Origin: DATFPQ01 sp035264765
GTDB taxonomy: Bacteria > Actinomycetota > Actinomycetes > Actinomycetales > Angustibacteraceae
DNA: 22,852 nt
Reading direction: 5' to 3'
Assembly: GCA_035264765.1 (NCBI GenBank)
Contig: DATFPQ010000154.1
Span: forward strand, 1-22,852
The position numbers and the translations under genes were made by a program. Below the pieces are notes generated by a model. That model worked only from the letters and a program-made list of their open reading frames with translations, did not search any database and was not told the DNA's origin. Shown piece after piece: positions 1-7,249 of this stretch; the first letter of the stretch is position 1, and each line of letters starts with the position of its first letter.

Positions 1-429
1 GACGTGGTCGACGCCGAAGCTGAGCAGCAACCGGCGGTCCGCGACCATCGCCGCGCGGAACTCGGCCCAGTCGGGGTGCTCGCCCGCGGCGGCCCGGTAC
101 TGGTCCACCAGCCGGTCGACGACCTCGTCGTCCGGCGCCGCCGCCACCGCCGACAGGCGCGCCACGCCCTCGAGCACGGCGTACGCGCCCATGTCCGGCC
201 GGGTCACGTACAGGCTGACCCGCGGGTCGCGGCGCACGTTCGCCACCTTGGCGCGGCTGTCGGTGACCGAGACCCGGACCTGCGCGGTCGCCGGGTCGAA
301 GGCGTACGAGACGTTCGACAGCTGCGGCCGGCCGTCTCGCTTGAGCGTCACCAGAACCCCCGTGCGCCGCTCGGCCACGAGGGCGAGCAGCGGGTCAGCA
401 GACGCGGACGTGGCAGGGTCGATGGTCAC
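1..429 (-). CDS. PPOX-class (F420/FMN split-barrel) oxidoreductase, partial
   Basis: The minus-strand frame is open from a GTG at 429 to the window edge (143 codons), so only the C-terminal end is missing. The protein opens with a short helix ending in LLALVAERRTGVLVTL, then KRDGRPQLSNVSYAFD, then VSVTDSRAKVANVRRDPRVSLYV. These are the strand and loop signatures of the pyridoxamine-5'-phosphate-oxidase-like split barrel, in the actinobacterial F420-dependent subgroup. Members are small cytosolic dimers that bind F420 or FMN; the substrate cannot be told. There is no clear ribosome binding site. A TANNNT-type -10 (TAGCGT, 436-441) ends 6 bases before the GTG, so the transcript may be leaderless. 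It is divergent from the alcohol dehydrogenase. The choice between F420 and FMN is inference. Confidence 0.85.
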   Translation of the reverse strand, partial: MTIDPATSASADPLLALVAERRTGVLVTLKRDGRPQLSNVSYAFDPATAQVRVSVTDSRAKVANVRRDPRVSLYVTRPDMGAYAVLEGVARLSAVAAAPDDEVVDRLVDQYRAAAGEHPDWAEFRAAMVADRRLLLSFGVDHV

Positions 430-615
430 GGCCGCACGCTAGGTCAACGGCGGCACCGCGTCGAGACCCGTTCGGATCCCCTCCGCGGCTGCCTGGCGCG
501 ATGCGCGCGGCGACCGCTCGACGTGCCGTCCGGGCCGTGGAAAAGTCCCGGCTACCGAGGCCGCGGTCCTCTCCCGCCGGCCCGGACATCGGACCACCCG
601 AGCACGGAGGACGCA

Positions 616-1800
616 GTGAGGGCACTGACCTGGCAGGGAAAGCGCGACGTCCAGGTGACGGACGTCCCAGACCCGCGGATCGAGCAGCCGACCGACGCGG
701 TGATCCGCGTGACCTCCACCGCCATCTGCGGCAGCGACCTGCACCTGTACGAGGTGCTGGGGCCGTTCCTCTCGGCCGGTGACGTGCTCGGCCACGAGAC
801 CATGGGGGTGGTCGAGGAGGTCGGCGCCGACGTCAGGCACATCCGGCGCGGCGACCGCGTGGTGGTGCCGTTCAACATCTCCTGCGGCAGCTGCTGGATG
901 TGCTCGCGAGGGCTGTTCGCCCAGTGCGAGACGACGCAGGTCCGCGAGCAGGGCAAGGGTGCGTCGCTGTTCGGCTACACCTCCCTGTACGGGTCGGTGC
1001 CGGGCGGACAGGCGGAGTACCTGCGGGTGCCGCAGGCCCACTTCGGCCCGATCAAGGTGCCCGACGGCGTCGCGGACGAGCGGATGCTCTACCTGTCCGA
1101 CATCCTGCCCACGGCCTGGCAGGGGGTCGCGTACGCCGATGTGCCGGCCGGCGGCACACTCGCCGTGCTCGGCCTCGGCCCGGTGGGCCAGCTGGCCGGC
1201 CGGGTCGCCCTGCACCAGGGTGTCGAGCGCGTGATCGGGGTCGACCTGGTGCCTGAGCGGCTGAGCACGGCCGCGGCGTACGGGATTGAGACCCTCGACA
1301 TCACGGACGTCGACGACGTCGCGGCGACCCTGATCGAGCTCACCGACGGCCGCGGGCCGGACGCGGTGCTCGAGGCCGTGGGCATGGAGGCGCACGGCTC
1401 CCCGCGCGGCAAGCTCGCGCACGCCGCGGTGGGGCTGCTGCCGGACGCCCTGGCCAAGCCACTCACCGACAAGGCCGCGGTCGACCGGCTGGACGCCCTG
1501 CACACGGCGGTGAAGGCGGTCCGCCGGGGCGGAACCGTGTCCGTAAGTGGCGTGTACGGCGGCGAGCTCGACCCGATGCCAATGATGGAGATGTTCGATC
1601 GGGGCATGCAGCTGCGGATGGGTCAGTGCCACGTCCGCCACTGGACGGACGAGATCCTCCCGGTCGCACTCGCGGACGGCGACCCGCTGGGGCTGGAGAG
1701 CCTGGCCACGCACCACCTGCCGCTGGAGGAGGCGCCGCACGGGTACGACGTCTTCCAGCGCAAGGCCGACGGCTGCCTGAAGGTTGTGCTCCAGCCGTGA
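616..1800 (+). CDS. Zinc-dependent alcohol dehydrogenase (formaldehyde-dehydrogenase-like MDR)
   Basis: This is a 394-residue medium-chain dehydrogenase/reductase, probably NAD(P)-linked oxidation of an alcohol or hydrated aldehyde in the cytosol. The catalytic zinc ligands are Cys38 (in AICGSDLH) and the GHE of His60-Glu61. The structural zinc loop is complete with Cys90, Cys93, Cys96 and Cys104. The Rossmann signature is LGLGPVGQLAG. A long insert with MPMMEMFDRG near the C-terminus and the overall length resemble the glutathione-independent formaldehyde dehydrogenase-like branch, but substrate is not predictable. The frame is open upstream to the window start. I choose the GTG at 616 because GGAGG lies 5 bases before it and homologous sequence begins there. 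It overlaps the next gene by 4 bases. Confidence 0.92.
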   Translation: MRALTWQGKRDVQVTDVPDPRIEQPTDAVIRVTSTAICGSDLHLYEVLGPFLSAGDVLGHETMGVVEEVGADVRHIRRGDRVVVPFNISCGSCWMCSRGLFAQCETTQVREQGKGASLFGYTSLYGSVPGGQAEYLRVPQAHFGPIKVPDGVADERMLYLSDILPTAWQGVAYADVPAGGTLAVLGLGPVGQLAGRVALHQGVERVIGVDLVPERLSTAAAYGIETLDITDVDDVAATLIELTDGRGPDAVLEAVGMEAHGSPRGKLAHAAVGLLPDALAKPLTDKAAVDRLDALHTAVKAVRRGGTVSVSGVYGGELDPMPMMEMFDRGMQLRMGQCHVRHWTDEILPVALADGDPLGLESLATHHLPLEEAPHGYDVFQRKADGCLKVVLQP

Positions 1801-2723
1801 CCGGCCGCCCGTACAGCCGGGTCGCCCTGGTGACCGGTGGGTCCAGCGGGATCGGCCTGGCCACCGCCCTCGAGTTCGCGCGCGTCGGCGACCACCTCGT
1901 GCTGCTGGCCCGGGCGCGGGAGCCGCTGGAGCGCGCGGCCGAGCAGTGCCGGGCCGCGGGGGCCGGATCCGTGACCGCGGTGGCCGCCGACGTCCGGGAC
2001 GCCGACGCAATGGCCCGCGCGGTTGCGCAGGTGTACGCGGACCACGGACGGCTCGACGTGGCCGTCCTGAGCGCCGGGGTCGTGGCCTACGGCCGGTTCG
2101 AGGAGGTGCCGGCGGAGATCTTCGACGCGGTCCTCGGCACCCTGGTGTCCGGCTGCGCCAACGTGGCCCGGGCCGTGCTGCCCCGCATGCGTGCCGACAA
2201 CCATGGGACCGTCGTGTTGATCGGCTCCGTCATCGGCACGCTCGGGGTGCCCACGATGAGCCCGTACGTGGTCGGCAAGTGGGGCATCCGCGCCCTGGCC
2301 CGTGAGTTGCAGCTGGAGAACCGGGACCGGCCCGGCGTGCACGTGACCCTGGTGACGCCGGGCGGCGTCGACACCCCGATCTACCGGCAGGCGGCCAACT
2401 ACGCCGGGCGGGTGGGGCAGCCGCCGCCGCCGGTCTACTCCCCGGAGCGGGTCGCTCGGGCGATCGTCCGGGCGCTGGACAACCCTCCGCACCGGCTGAG
2501 CGTGGGCGCGGCCAACCCCGTCATGGCGCTGGGCTTCGCCCTGCTGCCACGGCTGTACGACGTCCTCGTCGGACCGTTGTTCGCGGTGGCTGCGCGCGGC
2601 CGCGAACCGGTCTCGCCCACCTCCGGCAACGTCCTGACGCCGGTGCCGGAGGGTGAGGGCCTGCGAGGAGACGCGCCCGCGGTGGCGGACCGGCTGCGGC
2701 AGCTGGGCAGCGGCCGACGGTGA
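1797..2723 (+). CDS. SDR-family NAD(P)-dependent oxidoreductase
   Basis: This is a 308-residue classical short-chain dehydrogenase. The dinucleotide motif TGGSSGIG is at residues 13-20. The catalytic Ser144, Tyr157 and Lys161 (YVVGK) are all present, followed by the TPGGVDT loop. The usual NAG motif reads SAG, a tolerated variant. The C-terminal 80 residues extend beyond the core fold and contain a hydrophobic stretch (VMALGFALLPRLYDVLVGPL) that may touch the membrane. The GTG start sits inside the stop of the alcohol dehydrogenase (GTGA overlap) without its own strong ribosome binding site. This indicates translational coupling, and the two oxidoreductases probably act on the same substrate chain. 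Substrate is unknown. Confidence 0.92.
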   Translation: MTGRPYSRVALVTGGSSGIGLATALEFARVGDHLVLLARAREPLERAAEQCRAAGAGSVTAVAADVRDADAMARAVAQVYADHGRLDVAVLSAGVVAYGRFEEVPAEIFDAVLGTLVSGCANVARAVLPRMRADNHGTVVLIGSVIGTLGVPTMSPYVVGKWGIRALARELQLENRDRPGVHVTLVTPGGVDTPIYRQAANYAGRVGQPPPPVYSPERVARAIVRALDNPPHRLSVGAANPVMALGFALLPRLYDVLVGPLFAVAARGREPVSPTSGNVLTPVPEGEGLRGDAPAVADRLRQLGSGRR

Positions 2724-2784
2724 CCTGCATCCGGGTGCACGGGTGTCCGGTGGCTGACCCGCTGGGCGCGGGGTAGGAAGGGGT

Positions 2785-4488
2785 GTGAACTCCCCTTCCC
2801 CCACCGCCGGAGCCGCCTCCGCGGAACCACTGGCCGACCTGATCCGGCGCACCGCTCGGGAGCGGTTCGACTGGGACGAGCTGCGCCCGGGGCAGCTGGA
2901 GGCGATCAGCGCGCTCGTCGAGGGACATGACGTCCTGGTGGTCATGCCCACCGGCGCCGGCAAGTCGGCGGTCTACCAGGTGGCCGCCCTGCTGCTTGAC
3001 GGACCGACCGTGGTCGTCTCACCGCTGATCTCGCTGCAGCTGGACCAGCTGGCCGGTCTCGCCGAGCAGGACACGCCGGAGGCGGTCGCGGTCAACTCCG
3101 CCCAGAAGGACTCGCAGCTGGAGCACGCCTGGAAGGAGCTGCACGCGGGGAAGGCCGAGTTCGTCTTCCTGTCCCCGGAGCAGCTGGCCAACGAGGAGGT
3201 GGTCGAGCGGCTGGCCGGGGCCGGCGTCTCGTTGCTGGCCGTCGACGAGGCGCACTGCGTCTCCTCCTGGGGTCACGACTTCCGCCCTGACTACCTGCGG
3301 ATCGGCGACGTGCTGGAGCGGCTCGGACGTCCCACGGTGGCGGCGCTCACCGCGACGGCGTCCCCGCCGGTGCGCGAGGAGGTCGTCGAGAGGCTGCGGA
3401 TGCGTGAGCCGCTCCAGGTGGTGCGCGGCTTCGACCGGCCCAACCTGGAGCTGCGGGTGCAGCGCTTCGCGGACGAGCGCGGTAAGCGGGACGCCGTCGT
3501 GGACCGGGCCGCCACGCTCCCCGGGCCCGGGCTGGTCTACACGGCCACCCGCAAGGACACCGAGCGCTACGCCGCGGCCCTGGCCGACCGGGGACTGCGC
3601 GCCGAGGCGTATCACGCGGGACGCAAGGCGGCCGACCGCCAACAGGTGCACGAGGACTTCCTGGCCGGGAACCTCGACGTCGTCGTCGCTACCTCCGCCT
3701 TCGGCATGGGCATCGACAAGCCGGACGTGCGCTTCGTCCTGCACGCCGACGTCAGCGACTCCCTCGACTCCTACTACCAGGAGATCGGCCGGGCCGGGCG
3801 CGACGGTGAGCCGGCGCTGGCGCAGCTGCTGTACCGGTCCGAGGACCTGGGGCTGCGGAAGTTCTTCGCGTCCGGCGGCCCGGACGGCGACACGCTGACC
3901 CAGGTGGCCGCCGCGGTCCGCCGCCACGACGGGCCCACGCCGCCGACCGAGCTCGAGGAAGAGCTGAGCCTGTCGCACACCCGGCTCACCAACGCGGTGA
4001 ACCTGCTCGAGCAGGCCGGCTCGGTCGAGGTCACCGACCGCGGCGAGCTGGAGTACCCCGACGGCTCACTGGCCGTCGACGAGGCGGTCGAGGCCGCCGA
4101 GGAGGTCGCGCACGCCCGCCAGCGGCTGGACCGCTCGCGCGTGGAGATGATGCGCGGCTACGCCGAGACGACCGGGTGCCGGCGCCAGTTCCTGCTCGGC
4201 TACTTCGGCGAGGAGCTGCCGGAACCGTGCGGCAACTGCGACACCTGCGCCGACGGCAGCGCGATGGCCGCAGACCCCGAGGCCGACGCCGCCGTCGCCG
4301 AGGTTGGGGCGCAGTTCCCGCTGAACGCCCGGGTCCGGCACCGCGAGTGGGGCGCGGGGGTCGTCATGCGACCCGAGGCGGACCGGGTCACGGTCCTGTT
4401 CGAGCAGGTGGGCTACCGGACGCTGGCGATTCAGGCGCTGGACGGCGACCCCGAGCTGCTGCAGGTGGACGACGCCCAGGCCGGCTGA
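2785..4488 (+). CDS. recQ: RecQ-family ATP-dependent 3'-5' DNA helicase
   Basis: This 567-residue superfamily 2 helicase unwinds DNA in recombination and fork repair. Walker A (MPTGAGKS) has Lys60. The DEAH box is at 154-157 in VDEAHCVSSWGHDFRPDY, followed by TATA and the helicase C-terminal domain with GMGIDKPDVRFV and QEIGRAGRDG. The RecQ zinc site is present as Cys465, Cys482, Cys485 and Cys488. A short C-terminal module (VRHREWGAGVVM...) follows and there is no HRDC domain, so this is the shorter actinobacterial type of RecQ. The GTG start is preceded by GGAAGGGG. It lies 61 bp after the SDR and ends convergent to the FUSC gene. Confidence 0.95.
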   Translation: MNSPSPTAGAASAEPLADLIRRTARERFDWDELRPGQLEAISALVEGHDVLVVMPTGAGKSAVYQVAALLLDGPTVVVSPLISLQLDQLAGLAEQDTPEAVAVNSAQKDSQLEHAWKELHAGKAEFVFLSPEQLANEEVVERLAGAGVSLLAVDEAHCVSSWGHDFRPDYLRIGDVLERLGRPTVAALTATASPPVREEVVERLRMREPLQVVRGFDRPNLELRVQRFADERGKRDAVVDRAATLPGPGLVYTATRKDTERYAAALADRGLRAEAYHAGRKAADRQQVHEDFLAGNLDVVVATSAFGMGIDKPDVRFVLHADVSDSLDSYYQEIGRAGRDGEPALAQLLYRSEDLGLRKFFASGGPDGDTLTQVAAAVRRHDGPTPPTELEEELSLSHTRLTNAVNLLEQAGSVEVTDRGELEYPDGSLAVDEAVEAAEEVAHARQRLDRSRVEMMRGYAETTGCRRQFLLGYFGEELPEPCGNCDTCADGSAMAADPEADAAVAEVGAQFPLNARVRHREWGAGVVMRPEADRVTVLFEQVGYRTLAIQALDGDPELLQVDDAQAG

Positions 4489-4543
4489 CCCCGCCTGCGC
4501 CCAACTTTTTGTCGCGGGGTCACCCAGCTCCAATAGGTCTGGT

Positions 4544-4558
4544 GCGGGGACGCCCCGC
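4544..4558. terminator. Small GC hairpin between convergent genes
   Basis: GCGGGG and CCCCGC form a perfect 6-bp stem with an ACG loop in the 126-bp gap between the convergent recQ and FUSC genes. No T-run follows on either strand, so a terminator role rests only on position. Confidence 0.3.
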
Positions 4559-4614
4559 GATGACGCCGGAAGGCAGTAGCGGGGCCCACGGAGACCCCCA
4601 TGGCGGCGGCGACG

Positions 4615-5610
4615 TCAGTCCGGGGCGTCCAAGGTCCGGTCGTGCAGGAACAGAACGGCGGCCACGCCGACGGCGACGCCGAGCAGGGTGGTGACCGCGC
4701 GGTCGACCAGCAGAGGCAGCAGCGGACCGGAGGGGCCGAGCCGGGTCATCAACAGCGCCATGGGAGTGACGAAGACCATCGCGGTCGCGTAGTGGTGCAG
4801 GACGAACAGCTCCGCGCCGACCTGCAGCGCGGCGACCAGCGCCACCACGGCCCAGGCACCCGGTCCGGGCGCCAGCAGGGCGGCGGCGACCACCAATCCC
4901 GCGGCGGTGCCCCAGAGCCGGTGCCACGCACGCTGCAGGCGGCCCTCGGTGCTGGTCGCGGCCAGCGGCACCACGGCTCCGACCGCAGCCCAGTACCCAT
5001 GGTGCAGCCCGGCGGCCACGGCGATCGAACCTGCCAGCAGGGCCGCCAGGAAGTAGGTGACCGCCTGGCTGGCGACCTCCCGACCGGCCACTGGACGCTC
5101 GGGCAGTGCCCCGGGCTCCCGGCGGCGCAGCCGCAACACCGCACCACTGGCCCCGACCAGCATGGCGAACGCGGCCGCGCCACTGGACACCAGAAGCGCG
5201 GTCGCGATGTCGCCCGGCTCGGCTGGTGCGGCGGCGCAGGCTCCGAAGGCGAAGACCGCGAACAACGGTCCGGGCGGCCGCCAGCGCAGCAGGTCGGACG
5301 TCGTCGACGCCACCGCCGCGGCGACCGCGGTACCCACCACGGCCGGCCACGGCCCGGCGTCCAGGCTGGACACCGCCGTGCCGACGGTCACACAGGCGAC
5401 CTGGAGCAGCCCGGCTCCCCCTTGCATGAGGAGCCGGTCGAGGTGCGGGCCGCGCCTGGCGTAGACCGAGGCGAAGGCCCCGAAGGCCGCGTAGAGGGAC
5501 GCCTCGAGATGGCCGGTGAGCCGCAGGACCACCAGGGGCCCGACCACGCTCACCGCGACCCGGACCGCGGGGAGAAGGTCTGCGCGAGTGGTGCGAGGGA
5601 GCCGGCTCAC
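4615..5610 (-). CDS. FUSC-family inner membrane protein
   Basis: This is a 331-residue, very hydrophobic protein with two blocks of closely packed membrane segments, roughly residues 13-130 and 145-325. They are separated by a basic loop (LRLRRREPGALPER). The second block contains GYWAAVGAVVPL and RLWGTAAGLVVAAALL, the hallmarks of the fusaric-acid-resistance/aromatic-acid-exporter superfamily (FUSC). Related proteins export aromatic acids or are of unknown function. The long cytoplasmic domain of AaeB-like members is absent. The GTG start at 5610 has no obvious ribosome binding site, so the exact start is uncertain. It is convergent with recQ. Confidence 0.85.
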   Translation of the reverse strand: MSRLPRTTRADLLPAVRVAVSVVGPLVVLRLTGHLEASLYAAFGAFASVYARRGPHLDRLLMQGGAGLLQVACVTVGTAVSSLDAGPWPAVVGTAVAAAVASTTSDLLRWRPPGPLFAVFAFGACAAAPAEPGDIATALLVSSGAAAFAMLVGASGAVLRLRRREPGALPERPVAGREVASQAVTYFLAALLAGSIAVAAGLHHGYWAAVGAVVPLAATSTEGRLQRAWHRLWGTAAGLVVAAALLAPGPGAWAVVALVAALQVGAELFVLHHYATAMVFVTPMALLMTRLGPSGPLLPLLVDRAVTTLLGVAVGVAAVLFLHDRTLDAPD

Positions 5611-5734
5611 CAGGCCCGGACCGCTCGCCGCCTTCGGGGCGTCCCCGGCTCGATCCCAGGAAGTCGAGGCCCGGAACGGTCCGGTAATTGCGAGCCGACG
5701 GGCGGCCGAGCCGCTCCGCCGCCATGATCGTCGG

Positions 5735-5830
5735 GTGTTCCTTTTCTTCTCGAACCGCTTCGGCTGCCTCGGTTCGGTGCTGATCTCACTGGCCCTGACC
5801 CTGCTGCTGTTCTTCGTGTTCGTGCGGTAG
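5735..5830 (+). CDS. 31-residue hydrophobic membrane mini-protein
   Basis: A short frame from GTG 5735 to TAG encodes FLFFSNRFGCLGS followed by one strong membrane segment (VLISLALTLLLFFVFV) and a terminal Arg. The amino acid composition (8 Phe, 8 Leu in 31) is far from what random high-GC DNA gives. The TTC/CTG codons also depart from the GC-rich surroundings. I recall similar FFxFxNRxGCLGS mini-proteins in actinobacterial genomes, usually unannotated, but cannot check this here. There is no ribosome binding site in front of the GTG. It lies between the FUSC gene and udgX on the opposite strand. Function unknown. Confidence 0.6.
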   Translation: MFLFFSNRFGCLGSVLISLALTLLLFFVFVR

Positions 5831-5835
5831 CCGGC

Positions 5836-6483
5836 TCACTCCAGCAGGTCCGCCGCCACCCGCAGGTCGGCCACCAGGGCGTCGTAGGCCGCACGCCGGT
5901 CCGCGCCCGGCACCCGCAGGACGGCGGATGGGTGCACCGTGGGGACGAACCGGCGCTCGCCGTCCGGAGTCTGCTGGACCACCAGCTGGCCGCGCTGCTG
6001 GCTCACCTTGACGCCTGGGCCCATCACCGACCGCGCCGCGGTGGCTCCCAGCGGCACGACGACGTCGGGGTCGACGGTGCGCAGCTCGGCCTCGACCCAG
6101 GGCCGGCAGGCCGTGATGTGCCCGACGTCCGGACTCTGGTGGATCCGCCGCTTGCCCCGCGGCGTGAAACGGAAGTGCTTGACCGCGTTAGTGAGGTAGA
6201 CCTCGCGCCGGTCGAGCCCGGCCTCCTCGACAGCGCGCATCAACAGCTTGCCGGCCGGTCCGACGAAGGGGACGCCCTCGAGGTCCTCGACGTCCCCGGG
6301 CTGCTCGCCGACCAGCACCACCCGCGCGGACGCGTCGCCGCTGGACACGACCACCTGCGTCGCCGCCTCCCAGAGCTCGCAGCCTCGGCAGGCCGGCGCG
6401 GCAGCCCGTAGCGCGTCGAGGTCGGCGTCCGGCGGCACCCAAGCATCGGCGCCGGGTCGGTCGGGACGCTGGGGGGCTGCCAT
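5836..6483 (-). CDS. udgX: UdgX-type uracil-DNA binding protein / glycosylase
   Basis: This 215-residue member of the uracil-DNA glycosylase superfamily is close to the length of Mycobacterium smegmatis UdgX. Motif A is GEQPGD (59-64) within GEQPGDVEDLEGVPFVGPAG. Motif B is HPSAVLR (184-190). The diagnostic insert KRRIH is at 111-115. In UdgX its histidine (here His115) attacks the deoxyribose after uracil excision and leaves the protein covalently bound to DNA. Iron-sulfur ligands are Cys32, Cys35 and Cys126. His103 stands where family 4 enzymes carry a cysteine, which I infer to be the fourth ligand. I chose the ATG at 6483; a GTG at 6519 is in frame but adds 12 atypical residues. Confidence 0.92.
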   Translation of the reverse strand: MAAPQRPDRPGADAWVPPDADLDALRAAAPACRGCELWEAATQVVVSSGDASARVVLVGEQPGDVEDLEGVPFVGPAGKLLMRAVEEAGLDRREVYLTNAVKHFRFTPRGKRRIHQSPDVGHITACRPWVEAELRTVDPDVVVPLGATAARSVMGPGVKVSQQRGQLVVQQTPDGERRFVPTVHPSAVLRVPGADRRAAYDALVADLRVAADLLE

Positions 6484-6538
6484 GTCGCCAGGCTGGCACC
6501 GCCTCCCCGGTCCGACCACCCGAGCCGGGGTGCGCAGG

Positions 6539-7189
6539 TCATCTCCTGGCGGTCACCAGGTAGCGCTCGTCGGTGATCGCCCGTCCCCAGAGCGCCGGGT
6601 CGGTCAGCATCCGGACGCGGGCGTCCCGAAAGCGTGCCCGGACCAGAGCCAGGACGTCGGCGGACGGCAGGCCGGCGCCGGTACCCCAGAGGCCCTCGAC
6701 GAGCACCAGCGTGCCGCCCGGCGCCAGCAGGGTGCGCCAACGGTCCAGCGCCGCCACCGGGTCGGGTAGCGCCCACAGCAGGTGTCTCGCCAGGACCACT
6801 TGGTGCGCGTTGGCCACACCGCGCGGGTCGGCTGCGTCGCCGACCAGGAGGCGGACGGACACTTGGTGCGCCGCCGCCTTCGCCCGCGCCCGCTCGACCA
6901 TCCGGGGAGACAGGTCGACCCCGGTGACGTCGTACCCCCGCTCGGCGAGGAGGACCGACAGCGAGCCGGTGCCGCAGCCCAGGTCGAGGACGGTCGCTGG
7001 AGCCTGCGGCAGCAGCGGGGAGAGCAGCGCGTCCCAGGCCGCGCGGACGTTGGGGTCGCGCAGACCGTGGTCCGGCTCGTCGTCGAAGGCGTCCGCCTGG
7101 CGGTCCCATTGTTTCCGGACTGACCCCGTCATATCGCCGCCGCCCGGATGGGTCGCCGAGCCTGACGCCTGCTCGTTCCCGTCCTGCAC
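6539..7189 (-). CDS. Class I SAM-dependent methyltransferase
   Basis: This is a protein of about 216 residues with the Rossmann-type methyltransferase fold. Motif I is VLDLGCGTG (67-75), the acidic ribose ligand is in VTGVDLSPRMVERA, and post-motif segments are LLVGDAADP and LLAPGGTLVLVEG. This matches the methyltransf_11/25 type acting on small molecules or lipids; the substrate is not predictable. The GTG at 7189 is chosen because AGGTGG lies 7 bases upstream. An ATG at 7132 (MTGSVRKQWD) is where family similarity seems to begin and is a serious alternative. It lies between udgX (55 bp downstream) and the SNF2 gene (60 bp upstream), all on one strand. Confidence 0.88.
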   Translation of the reverse strand: MQDGNEQASGSATHPGGGDMTGSVRKQWDRQADAFDDEPDHGLRDPNVRAAWDALLSPLLPQAPATVLDLGCGTGSLSVLLAERGYDVTGVDLSPRMVERARAKAAAHQVSVRLLVGDAADPRGVANAHQVVLARHLLWALPDPVAALDRWRTLLAPGGTLVLVEGLWGTGAGLPSADVLALVRARFRDARVRMLTDPALWGRAITDERYLVTARR

Positions 7190-7249
7190 CAAGGGACCAC
7201 CTCATCCGTAGTCCCGTCAGTTTCGAGGTCCGCGAGCACTACGCACGTC

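Noticed and set aside
439..2010. Long minus-strand open frame (523 codons) opposite the alcohol dehydrogenase
   Set aside because: Arg/His/Pro-rich product without domains, antisense to a gene with complete motifs; typical of high-GC third-position bias.
5640..5665. tRNA T-arm-like sequence (GGCTCGATCCC)
   Set aside because: No matching acceptor, anticodon or D arms on either strand, and the T-arm stem does not pair on the plus strand.
7193..7215. GGGAC/GTCCC inverted repeat around the methyltransferase ribosome binding site
   Set aside because: Only 5 bp of stem with a 13-base loop; expected by chance at this GC content.
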